A DNA stretch of 5,062 nucleotides from an uncultured Verrucomicrobiota bacterium (GTDB lineage Bacteria > Verrucomicrobiota > Verrucomicrobiia > Limisphaerales > UBA1096): NCBI GenBank assembly GCA_913050205.1, contig CAJXAU010000158.1:1-5062 (forward strand). The letters run 5' to 3'. The position numbers were made by a program, and so were the translations under genes. Shown piece by piece: positions 1 through 5,062 of the stretch. Each line of letters begins with the position of its first letter. The first letter of the stretch is position 1. A model generated the notes under the pieces. The model searched no databases. It saw only the letters and a list, made by a program, of their open reading frames with translations, and was not told the DNA's origin.

Positions 1-226
1 TGCAAAATCGGAATACGACACATTGCACTTCGCATGGGGGAACCAGTGGGCTGTTCGCAAGGGGGACTGGAAACTGATCGGCAACACTCGCAACCCGCGA
101 GTCACCCTGCACAATCTCGCTGACGCCAAGCCGGAGGTGAAGGATTATGCGAAGGAAAAACCGGCGATCGCCGACCGATTGAAATTGCTCCACGATGAGT
201 GGGCAAAGGAGGTCGCCCAAAAATAG
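1..226 (+). CDS. Sulfatase-family protein, C-terminal fragment (cut by window edge)
   Basis: The reading frame is open from base 2 to a TAG at 224-226, giving about 74 C-terminal residues; the start and catalytic domain lie outside the window. The segment WGNQWAVRKGDWKLIGN, then an LHNLADAKPE stretch and a charged helical end (RLKLLHDEWAKEV), matches the usual C-terminal subdomain of S1-type (formylglycine) sulfatases. In that family the pattern 'QWAVRxGDWKL ... LYNLxxDPxE' precedes a closing helix. Members hydrolyse sulfate esters, often on polysaccharides, and are usually exported. The active-site Cys/Ser motif is not visible, so activity and substrate cannot be judged. A TTG at 23 could begin a short ORF, but the homologous sequence continues upstream of it, so it is not a start. 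The stop codon's final G is also the first base of a 16-bp palindromic repeat. The next gene begins 30 bases downstream on the same strand, so cotranscription is likely. Confidence 0.85.
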   Translation, partial: AKSEYDTLHFAWGNQWAVRKGDWKLIGNTRNPRVTLHNLADAKPEVKDYAKEKPAIADRLKLLHDEWAKEVAQK

Positions 227-241
227 CGCTTGGCCAAGCGC
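226..241. repeat. 16-bp perfect palindrome GCGCTTGGCCAAGCGC (copy 1)
   Basis: This is a perfect inverted repeat centred between 233 and 234. It starts on the last base of the sulfatase stop codon and ends 15 bases before the preferred start of the DUF1553 gene. The same 16 bases recur exactly at 1858-1873, and the 10-bp core CTTGGCCAAG recurs at 1873-1882, 4127-4136 and 4242-4251. As RNA it could fold only into a short 6-bp stem with a 4-base loop and no T-tract follows, so an intrinsic terminator is unlikely. It could be a protein-binding palindrome, a methylation site or a dispersed repeat. Confidence 0.8.
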
Positions 242-245
242 GATC

Positions 246-256
246 GGAGTTGGAGG
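246..256 (+). promoter_or_regulatory. Ribosome-binding region that decides the DUF1553 start
   Basis: Two purine blocks lie here: GGAG at 246-249, seven bases before ATG 257, and GGAGG at 252-256, directly against ATG 257 and twelve bases before ATG 269. The first spacing is near ideal and favours ATG 257. ATG 269 is the fallback, with stronger complementarity but a long spacer. Neither block serves the TTG at 230, which lies inside the palindromic repeat. Confidence 0.5.
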
Positions 257-2065
257 ATGCGCGACCGCATGAAATCATTTTCGCTGCTACCCATTGCATT
301 GGCCTGCCTCGCGCAGGGCGTGTTGGCAGGGGCGGCGACGGACACTGCCAAGTGGGCGTTTGAACCGCTTCGCGAGATCACGGTGCCGGCCGGCGCCCGA
401 CACCCGATCGATGGCTTCATTCGGCATCGACTAGCCAAGGTTGGCTTGGCACAAAATGAACCGGCTACTCCCCGGGCGTTGGTTCGGCGGTTGCATTTCG
501 ACCTGATCGGACTGCCGCCGCGTTCGGAGGTGGTGCAGGCATTCGAGCGCAACCCGACCCGCGTGGCCTACCTCAGGCTGGTGGACGAATTGTTGGCCTC
601 GCCGTCGTATGGCGAACGTTGGGCGAGGCATTGGCTCGACATTGCTCGGTACGGCGAGAGCAACGGCTTCGAGTACAACGAGCCCCGCCGGAACGCGTGG
701 CCGTACCGGGACTGGGTGATCAATGCGTTAAACTCCGACATGCCGTATGATGAATTCGTACGGATGCAACTTGTCGGGGACGTGCTCAAACCGGACGCGG
801 AAGGTGCGGCGGCGGTCGGCTTTCTCGTCGCGGGGATGCACAACACCGTGCTGCCATCGAACACCGTGCTCAAGCAACAGGCGCGTGCAGATGAACTGGG
901 CGAAATGATGGGTGTGGTGGGTCAGTCGTTCCTCGGGTTGACGATCCAGTGTGCGCGTTGCCACGACCACAAGGTCGACCCCATCTCGACGGAGGAATAT
1001 TACTCGTTCGCCGCCGCCTTTACCGGTGTGCGCCACGGCGAGCGAAACATTAAAGGAGCCAATCCGCAAAAACTGTTCACGGTGAAGGCAGGCAAGCCGG
1101 ACGTGATGCGGGTCCATTTGCGGGGTAATGCCGCAACGTTGGGGGATGAGGTGTTGCCCGGTGCGGCGTCGGCCGTGCGCGGCATGTCGGCTGATCTTAA
1201 GCTCTCTTCGGCCTCTCCGGATGCCGAGCGGCGCAGGGCGATGGCCGACTGGATAACGCACCGTGACAACCCACTTTTCCACCGTGTCATCGTCAACCGG
1301 GTTTGGCATTGGCACTTCGGACGGGGGCTGGTGAGCACGCCGAGTGACTTTGGTGCGACCGGCATGCGGCCAAGTCATCCAGAATTGCTCGACTGGTTGG
1401 CCGGTTGGTTTCGCGACAACGGGTATCAAATGAAGGCGTTACATCGACTTATTGTGACCTCGGCCACTTACCGGCAGTCTGCCCGAGCAAATGAGGCAGC
1501 TTCGCAAGCGGACCGCGACAACCGGTTGCTTTGGCGGTTCAGCCCGAGGCGTGTCGAGGGGGAGGTGCTGAGGGACTCACTGTTGTTTGTCTCCGGGGCG
1601 CTCAACCCCCAGCAGGGCGGGCCGGGATTTGAGGACGTGAAGGAAGTCTATTTTAATGCCGGCCGGTATTATCACCCGATCGAGAGGGAGGGGCCGGAGT
1701 TTGACCGTCGCACTGTTTATCGGTTCTCGCCACGGGGTGGTCGCGACTCGTTGCTGGATGGGTTTGACTGTCCTGATCCCTCTACGACCACACCGGCTCG
1801 TTCGGTCACCACTACACCGCTACAGGCCCTCAGCCTGCGCAACAGTCCATTTGTCTGGCGCTTGGCCAAGCGCTTGGCCAAGCGGGTGGAAAAAGAGGCC
1901 GGTGCGGATACCGCAGCGCAGGTGGAGAGGGCTTGGTTGCTGTGCCTTGGCCGGTCGCCGGATTCAGACGAGGCTCGCGCGGCCGTCGCCCTCGTTCGCG
2001 AACATGGGTTGCCCGCGCTTGGCCGGGTGTTGTTCAACAGCGGTGAATTTGTCGTTATCGAGTGA
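257..2065 (+). CDS. Exported DUF1549/DUF1553 (PSCyt2-PSD1) protein, cytochrome-like
   Basis: The product has 602 residues from ATG 257. Residues 1-24 form a signal peptide (MRDRMK, a hydrophobic core, then VLA as probable cleavage site), so it is likely periplasmic. The DUF1549/PSCyt2 domain covers about residues 50-260, with RRLHFDLIGLPP (77-88), YGERWARHWLDIARYGES (from 118) and CARCHDHKVDPIS (232-244), which contains a CxxCH heme c-type motif. The DUF1553/PSD1 domain runs from about 325 to the end, with NRVWHWHFGRGLV (347-359), ATYRQS (403-408) and the TTTPARSVTTTPLQALSLRN block (from 510). The N-terminal PSCyt1 cytochrome domain of many relatives is absent, and the linker between the two domains is short. 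The family's biochemical function is not established; a redox role is inferred from CxxCH. Residues 535-543 (RLAKRLAKR) are encoded by a tandem palindromic repeat. Alternative starts are ATG 269 and TTG 230. The stop lies one base before the DUF1501 gene, which implies translational coupling. Confidence 0.93.
   Translation: MRDRMKSFSLLPIALACLAQGVLAGAATDTAKWAFEPLREITVPAGARHPIDGFIRHRLAKVGLAQNEPATPRALVRRLHFDLIGLPPRSEVVQAFERNPTRVAYLRLVDELLASPSYGERWARHWLDIARYGESNGFEYNEPRRNAWPYRDWVINALNSDMPYDEFVRMQLVGDVLKPDAEGAAAVGFLVAGMHNTVLPSNTVLKQQARADELGEMMGVVGQSFLGLTIQCARCHDHKVDPISTEEYYSFAAAFTGVRHGERNIKGANPQKLFTVKAGKPDVMRVHLRGNAATLGDEVLPGAASAVRGMSADLKLSSASPDAERRRAMADWITHRDNPLFHRVIVNRVWHWHFGRGLVSTPSDFGATGMRPSHPELLDWLAGWFRDNGYQMKALHRLIVTSATYRQSARANEAASQADRDNRLLWRFSPRRVEGEVLRDSLLFVSGALNPQQGGPGFEDVKEVYFNAGRYYHPIEREGPEFDRRTVYRFSPRGGRDSLLDGFDCPDPSTTTPARSVTTTPLQALSLRNSPFVWRLAKRLAKRVEKEAGADTAAQVERAWLLCLGRSPDSDEARAAVALVREHGLPALGRVLFNSGEFVVIE
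1858..1884. repeat. In-gene tandem copy of the palindrome (26-bp perfect palindrome at 1859-1884)
   Basis: Two 12-bp units CTTGGCCAAGCG (1861-1872 and 1873-1884) sit head to tail, preceded by GCG. The stretch 1859-1884 is one perfect 26-bp palindrome, and 1858-1873 is identical to the copy at 226-241. The 12-bp period keeps the reading frame and encodes RLAK twice, followed by R, inside the DUF1553 domain just after the conserved NSPFV segment. As RNA it could fold into an 11-bp stem with a 4-base loop. An in-frame repeat insertion or a 12-bp tandem duplication would both explain it. Confidence 0.85.
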
Positions 2066-2066
2066 C

Positions 2067-3545
2067 ATGAAATTGGGGAAACATAATCAAGCGGACTCGC
2101 AGGCTCGTCCCTCCAATTCAAGCCAAGGGCAGCCGTGGAGTGGCGAACCTGCGAATCCGCCCAAGCTCAGCCGTCGCCGTTTTTTCAACTGGGCAGTGCA
2201 GGGGCTGGGAGCGACCGCGATGACGACCCTGCTCGGGGCGCAGCCACATCATATCCCGCGGGCCAAGCGTGGTATCAATATTTGCCTTGTTGGCGGATTG
2301 AGCCAGATTGATTCATTCGACTACAAACCGGATTTGGCCAAGCACCACGGTCAGGCTCCGGGTATAAAAAATATCGATCCGTTTTTCGGCAAGGTCGGTC
2401 GCATCCGGAAAAACGACTGGGCGTTTCGGCAGCACGGGCAAAGCGGCCTTTGGGTCTCTGAGTTGTTTCCTCACCTCGCCGGGGTTGTCGATGAGTTGAC
2501 CGTCATCCGCTCGATGTACGCGGACACCGGCAACCACACGCCGGCCCTTTTTTTGCACAACAGCGGGTTCCCGGTGAACGGTTTTCCGTCGTTGGGTAGT
2601 TGGTTGAGCTACGGGCTGGGCACAGTTACTGAGTCGCTTCCGGCGTTTGTTGTACTGCCGGATCGACGGGGTGCTCCCAGCGGTGGGGCGTCGAGCTGGA
2701 GCAGTGGTTTTTTGCCGGCGACACATCAGGGCGTGGCGTTCGAGGGTGGGGCGCAGCCTGTTCGCGACCTGTTCCCACCGGGGCAACCAAGCGATGCCGC
2801 CGAGTCGGCCGGGGCTCGTTTGCTTGGGTTGATCAACGGTAAACAACTCACGCGCTTGGGCGGTGCGGAGGATATGTTGAGCGCCCGGATGCGCAGCTAC
2901 GAATTGGCTGCGCGCATGCAGTTGTCCGTGCCGGAAGCGGCGGACATCTCGAGCGAACCGAGGTCCATCACTCGCCAGTACGGACTCGAGGGGAAGGCGA
3001 CTGCAGACTTCGCCCAAAACTGCATTCTCGCGCGGCGGTTGTTGGAGAGGGGTGTGCGGTTCGTGCAACTTTTTTCCGGCGGCCCGCTTGGGGGCAATCC
3101 GCGCACCAGTTGGGATGGCCATGAGAAGATGGTGCCCAATCATACCCGCGAGGCAGCCCGAATTGACCAGCCGATCGCTGCGTTGCTGAAGGATTTGAAA
3201 CAGCGGGGCATGCTGGAGGATACACTGGTGACGTTTACCACCGAGTTCGGTCGGACGCCGTTCACACAGAGTCCGGCCGACACGCTTGGCGATGGGCGTG
3301 ATCATAACCATCCCGGATTCACCGTGTGGATGGCCGGCGGCGGGGCGCGCCCCGGAATGGCGTACGGCGCCACGGATGAGATCGGCTATCGGGCAGTGGA
3401 AAATCGGGTGAGTTGGCACGACTTCCATGCGACGGTGCTGCACCTGTTTGGGCTCGACCACGAGCAACTCAGTTTTTATCACAACGGCATCCAGCGCCGC
3501 CTGACCAACGTCCACGGCCATGTGGTTCATGGTGTTCTGGGGTAG
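2067..3545 (+). CDS. Tat-exported DUF1501 family protein
   Basis: The product has 492 residues. ATG 2067 lies one base after the upstream TGA, and no other plausible start precedes the twin-arginine motif. The same frame is open back to 1656, but that stretch overlaps the well-conserved end of the DUF1553 gene and encodes nothing recognisable. Residues 35-40 (SRRRFF) plus a hydrophobic stretch to about 57 form a Tat signal, preceded by an unusually long 34-residue polar segment. DUF1501 is related to the alkaline phosphatase/sulfatase fold. Visible landmarks are FDYKPDLAKHHG (84-95), SMYADTGNHTPA (149-160), SWDGHEKMVPNH (348-359), EFGRTP (393-398), GRDHNHPGFTVWMAGGG (410-426), YGATDEIGYRAVEN (433-446) and HDFHATVLHLFGLDH (451-465). 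Length and C-terminus are complete. The N-terminal motif, usually GGPSH, reads GGLSQ (76-80). The catalytic role of the family is unknown to me. DUF1501 genes are habitual partners of DUF1549/DUF1553 genes, as here. Confidence 0.94.
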   Translation: MKLGKHNQADSQARPSNSSQGQPWSGEPANPPKLSRRRFFNWAVQGLGATAMTTLLGAQPHHIPRAKRGINICLVGGLSQIDSFDYKPDLAKHHGQAPGIKNIDPFFGKVGRIRKNDWAFRQHGQSGLWVSELFPHLAGVVDELTVIRSMYADTGNHTPALFLHNSGFPVNGFPSLGSWLSYGLGTVTESLPAFVVLPDRRGAPSGGASSWSSGFLPATHQGVAFEGGAQPVRDLFPPGQPSDAAESAGARLLGLINGKQLTRLGGAEDMLSARMRSYELAARMQLSVPEAADISSEPRSITRQYGLEGKATADFAQNCILARRLLERGVRFVQLFSGGPLGGNPRTSWDGHEKMVPNHTREAARIDQPIAALLKDLKQRGMLEDTLVTFTTEFGRTPFTQSPADTLGDGRDHNHPGFTVWMAGGGARPGMAYGATDEIGYRAVENRVSWHDFHATVLHLFGLDHEQLSFYHNGIQRRLTNVHGHVVHGVLG

Positions 3546-3547
3546 TT

Positions 3548-3553
3548 GAGGAG
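3548..3553 (+). promoter_or_regulatory. Shine-Dalgarno GAGGAG of the GATase-like gene
   Basis: GAGGAG lies four bases before ATG 3558. It is the clearest ribosome-binding site in the window, and it sits just after the DUF1501 stop at 3543-3545. It decides for ATG 3558 over the TTG at 3546, which would overlap this site. Confidence 0.65.
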
Positions 3554-3557
3554 AACG

Positions 3558-4241
3558 ATGCGAGTTCACGTTTTGCAGCATGTTCCATTTGAGGGGGTGG
3601 GGTGTATGGCTGTGTGGTTGGAGTCCCGCAGCGCGGATGTGTCGTACACTCGGTTTTACGAGTCCACTGAGCTACCAGAGGTGGCCGATATAGACTTGGT
3701 CATCATCATGGGTGGGCCGATGAATGTGCCGGATGAGAAATCACATCCCTGGTTGGTCGGCGAAAAGGCGTTTGTGCGGAGCGCGATGGCCGCCGGCGTA
3801 TCCGTATTGGGAGTTTGCCTGGGGGCACAGTTGATTGCCGATGTGTTGGGTTCGAGAATTTACCCCAATCAACACCGGGAGATCGGCTGGTTTTCGGTGG
3901 AAGCCGTCGCCGGGAGCCATGAGGTGTTCTCCTTCCCGCAGCGAATGAACGCTTTTCATTGGCACGGCGATACGTTTGATCTGCCTGCCGGTGCCGTCCA
4001 TTTGGCGCGGAGTGAGAGTTGTGAAAATCAGGCGTTCCAAGTCGGCAGAAACGTCATCGGCCTCCAGTTTCATTTGGAAACCACTGCGGAAACGACCGAA
4101 TTGATGATCGAGAATTGCCCCGGCGACTTGGCCAAGGGGTGTTACGTGCAATCGGCGGATGCCATGCGCGAATCGACCGCGACTTCTGCCGAGACAGCCA
4201 ATCGAGTGCTGTTTGAATTGCTCGATTATATAACAAGCTAG
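3558..4241 (+). CDS. Stand-alone class I glutamine amidotransferase-like protein (GuaA-type GATase domain)
   Basis: The product has 227 residues and no signal peptide, so it is probably cytoplasmic. The fold landmarks of class I (triad) GATases are present in order: a first strand MRVHVLQHVPFEG with the GATase substrate region, the oxyanion-loop type motif MGGPMNV (51-57), the nucleophile elbow GVCLGAQ with Cys87 (85-91), HWHGDTF (134-140), and LQFHLE with His172 and Glu174 completing the triad. It therefore should hydrolyse glutamine or a gamma-glutamyl compound. No synthetase domain is fused and no obvious acceptor enzyme is adjacent, so the physiological substrate is unknown. It belongs to the generic 'GMP synthase-like GATase' group rather than true GuaA, which carries an ATP-pyrophosphatase domain. 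The gene begins 12 bases after the DUF1501 stop with a good Shine-Dalgarno site, which suggests the same operon. Its TAG stop overlaps the palindromic repeat at 4241. Confidence 0.9.
   Translation: MRVHVLQHVPFEGVGCMAVWLESRSADVSYTRFYESTELPEVADIDLVIIMGGPMNVPDEKSHPWLVGEKAFVRSAMAAGVSVLGVCLGAQLIADVLGSRIYPNQHREIGWFSVEAVAGSHEVFSFPQRMNAFHWHGDTFDLPAGAVHLARSESCENQAFQVGRNVIGLQFHLETTAETTELMIENCPGDLAKGCYVQSADAMRESTATSAETANRVLFELLDYITS
4127..4136. repeat. Bare 10-bp palindrome core CTTGGCCAAG inside the GATase-like gene
   Basis: This is a perfect 10-bp palindrome read as part of Asp-Leu-Ala-Lys (residues 190-193), in the same codon phase as the copies in the DUF1553 gene. The flanking GC arms seen in the other copies are missing, so it may be a chance result of codon choice for Leu-Ala-Lys rather than a true member of the repeat family. 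Confidence 0.4.
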
Positions 4242-4261
4242 CTTGGCCAAGCGGCTTGGCC
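4241..4261. repeat. Palindrome copy plus half copy forming a strong hairpin after the GATase-like gene
   Basis: GCTTGGCCAAGC (4241-4252) is followed by a partial second copy, GCTTGGCC (4254-4261). GGCCAAGC at 4245-4252 and GCTTGGCC at 4254-4261 are exact inverted repeats, allowing a 7-bp GC-rich stem with loop CGG. It begins on the last base of the GATase stop and ends 34 bases before the DUF1080 ATG. No T-run follows (GACGTACATT comes next), so it is not a textbook intrinsic terminator. It could act as a weak terminator, an RNA-end stabiliser or an operator. Confidence 0.7.
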
Positions 4262-4295
4262 GACGTACATTCCGGCCGTGAACTCAGCTTTTAAA

Positions 4296-5033
4296 ATGAA
4301 CCTGTTTCGGACTCCTTCAACATGGATCGCAGTTGCTGCGCTTGGTTTCTGTAATTTTACCACTGGTGCGATAGCTGCGGATGCCAAGGCGGACAAGGAT
4401 GGCTTTGTCACCATCTTCGACGGAAAGACTCTCGACGGCTGGGAGGCAACCCCGGCCAAGAGCGCTCCCGCTTGGGAGGCGAAGAACGGTGCGATTGTCG
4501 GCACTGGCGACAAGGGGCGTGGCTACCTGACATACAGCAAAAACAAAAACGTGGCCGACCTTGAGCTGAAATTCAGCTACCGCTTTCCCGGCAAAGGCAA
4601 CAGCGGGGTGAGCATTCGGGCGATCCCGGACAAGACCGGCCGCCGAGATTTTCAAAGCTACCACGCCGACCTTGGCCACGTGGGGATTGGCGGAAAGGTT
4701 TTGGGTGCGTGGGATTTTCACACACCCGGTCGCCGGGAGCACCGGTGTTTTCGGGGCGACGTTCTGGTAATCGGCAAAAACGACGAACCGACGATCACGC
4801 CGGTCAAGAATGGCCTCAAGGTGTCCGACATCAAAAAGGGCAAGTGGAACGACGTACACATCATCGCCAAGGGCAACAACTTTAAGATGTACATCAACGG
4901 CAAGCTCTCGAGCGAATTCACCGAGCACCTGCCTCAGGCCAAGCGCCTCAAGAGCGGCATGATCCAATTGCAACTCCACGATCCCGGCATGATTGTGCTT
5001 TTCAAGGATGTGAAGTTGAAGGTGTTGAAGTAG
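4296..5033 (+). CDS. Exported DUF1080 (3-keto-disaccharide hydrolase family, PF06439) protein
   Basis: The product has 245 residues from ATG 4296. Residues 1-27 form a Sec signal peptide (MNLFR, a hydrophobic core, AIA before ADAK), so it is likely periplasmic or surface-exposed. The mature part is a single DUF1080 domain, a concanavalin-like jelly roll: FDGKTLDGWE (41-50), AWEAKNGAIVGTG (59-71), LKFSYRFPGKGNSGVSIR (91-108), KWNDVHIIAKGNNFKMYING (183-202) and the closing LQLHDPGMIVLFKDVKLKVL (225-244). Some members hydrolyse 3-keto-glycosides; others are poorly characterised, so the substrate is not predicted. Length is normal for a single-domain member. A GTG at 4278 would add six residues (MNSAFK). 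Neither start has a clear Shine-Dalgarno sequence; ATG 4296 gives a more typical signal peptide. The 54-base gap after the GATase gene is the longest in the window and carries a hairpin repeat, so this gene may be partly or separately transcribed. Confidence 0.93.
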   Translation: MNLFRTPSTWIAVAALGFCNFTTGAIAADAKADKDGFVTIFDGKTLDGWEATPAKSAPAWEAKNGAIVGTGDKGRGYLTYSKNKNVADLELKFSYRFPGKGNSGVSIRAIPDKTGRRDFQSYHADLGHVGIGGKVLGAWDFHTPGRREHRCFRGDVLVIGKNDEPTITPVKNGLKVSDIKKGKWNDVHIIAKGNNFKMYINGKLSSEFTEHLPQAKRLKSGMIQLQLHDPGMIVLFKDVKLKVLK

Positions 5034-5062
5034 TTTTCAAACGAGACCTTATGCGGTAGGCT

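Noticed and set aside
162..173. Palindrome CGGCGATCGCCG containing the HIP1 octamer GCGATCGC
   Set aside because: It occurs once as a 12-mer, is explained by ordinary Pro-Ala-Ile-Ala codons in the sulfatase gene, and is not repeated in the window.
728..1429. Minus-strand open frame (233 codons) opposite the DUF1553 gene
   Set aside because: It is antisense to conserved DUF1549/DUF1553 sequence and is rich in Arg, His and Pro without domain motifs, typical of a shadow frame.
1656..2066. Upstream extension of the DUF1501 frame
   Set aside because: It overlaps the conserved C-terminal third of DUF1553 in another frame, and its Arg/Ser-rich translation matches nothing; the Tat signal and the coupled ATG at 2067 fix the true start.
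2261..2269. Half-site GGCCAAGCG here, and similar GGCCAAG or CTTGGCC heptamers at 1368, 1946, 2018, 4454, 4671 and 4937
   Set aside because: Several are simply GCC-AAG (Ala-Lys) or CTT-GGC (Leu-Gly) codon pairs and lack the second arm, so I do not count them as members of the palindrome family.
2313..3581. Long minus-strand open frame (422 codons) opposite the DUF1501 gene
   Set aside because: It lies wholly antisense to a complete, recognisable DUF1501 gene and crosses into the start of the next gene. Its translation shows no family motif, and GC-rich codon bias explains the lack of stops.
4227..4233. AT-rich TATATAA as a -10 box for the DUF1080 gene
   Set aside because: It is the only AT-rich spot near the gap but lies inside the end of the GATase-like gene, and no convincing -35 hexamer sits about 17 bases upstream.
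4317..4979. Minus-strand open frame (220 codons) opposite the DUF1080 gene
   Set aside because: It mirrors a well-supported DUF1080 coding region and shows no recognisable protein features.
5034..5062. Terminator after the DUF1080 gene
   Set aside because: The 29 bases contain a TTTT run straight after the stop but no stem-loop before it.

Overview
The window is a tightly packed, single-strand (+) gene string from a GC-rich bacterium (roughly 60% GC by eye). The gene content points to the Planctomycetes-Verrucomicrobia group. It holds the tail of a sulfatase-family gene, a DUF1549/DUF1553 (PSCyt2/PSD1) protein, a DUF1501 protein, a class I glutamine amidotransferase-like protein, and a DUF1080 (3-keto-disaccharide hydrolase family) protein. 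Sulfatase + PSD1 + DUF1501 + DUF1080 combinations are characteristic of Planctomycetota and Verrucomicrobiota. The compact PSD1 protein with no N-terminal cytochrome domain, and the absence of clear Shine-Dalgarno sites before some genes, fit either phylum. I lean to Verrucomicrobiota without proof.

Layout: 1-226 is the C-terminal end of a sulfatase, open at the left edge. 257-2065 is an exported DUF1549/DUF1553 protein with one CxxCH heme-type motif. 2067-3545 is a Tat-exported DUF1501 protein that starts one base after the previous stop. 3558-4241 is a predicted cytoplasmic GATase-like protein with a complete Cys-His-Glu triad. 4296-5033 is an exported DUF1080 protein. The last 29 bases (5034-5062) hold nothing I can identify. 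No stretch over 60 bases lacks a gene, and I see no RNA gene, transposase or CRISPR array.

How the genes may work together: three or four products are exported or envelope proteins of families repeatedly found in polysaccharide-degradation neighbourhoods. A reasonable inference is a module for sulfated-glycan breakdown: desulfation, a redox/cytochrome-like PSD1-DUF1501 pair, and hydrolysis of 3-keto-glycosides by the DUF1080 protein. The GATase-like gene does not obviously fit this and may be a passenger or have an unrecognised role.

The most unusual signal is not a gene. It is a short palindrome with core CTTGGCCAAG (extended form GCGCTTGGCCAAGCGC), present five times in 5 kb. It sits exactly at two gene ends (226-241 and 4241-4261), as an in-frame tandem pair inside the DUF1553 gene (1858-1884), and as a bare core in the GATase gene (4127-4136). 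It looks like a genome-wide, highly iterated palindrome or small mobile repeat that tolerates coding sequence. I do not recognise it as a described family.
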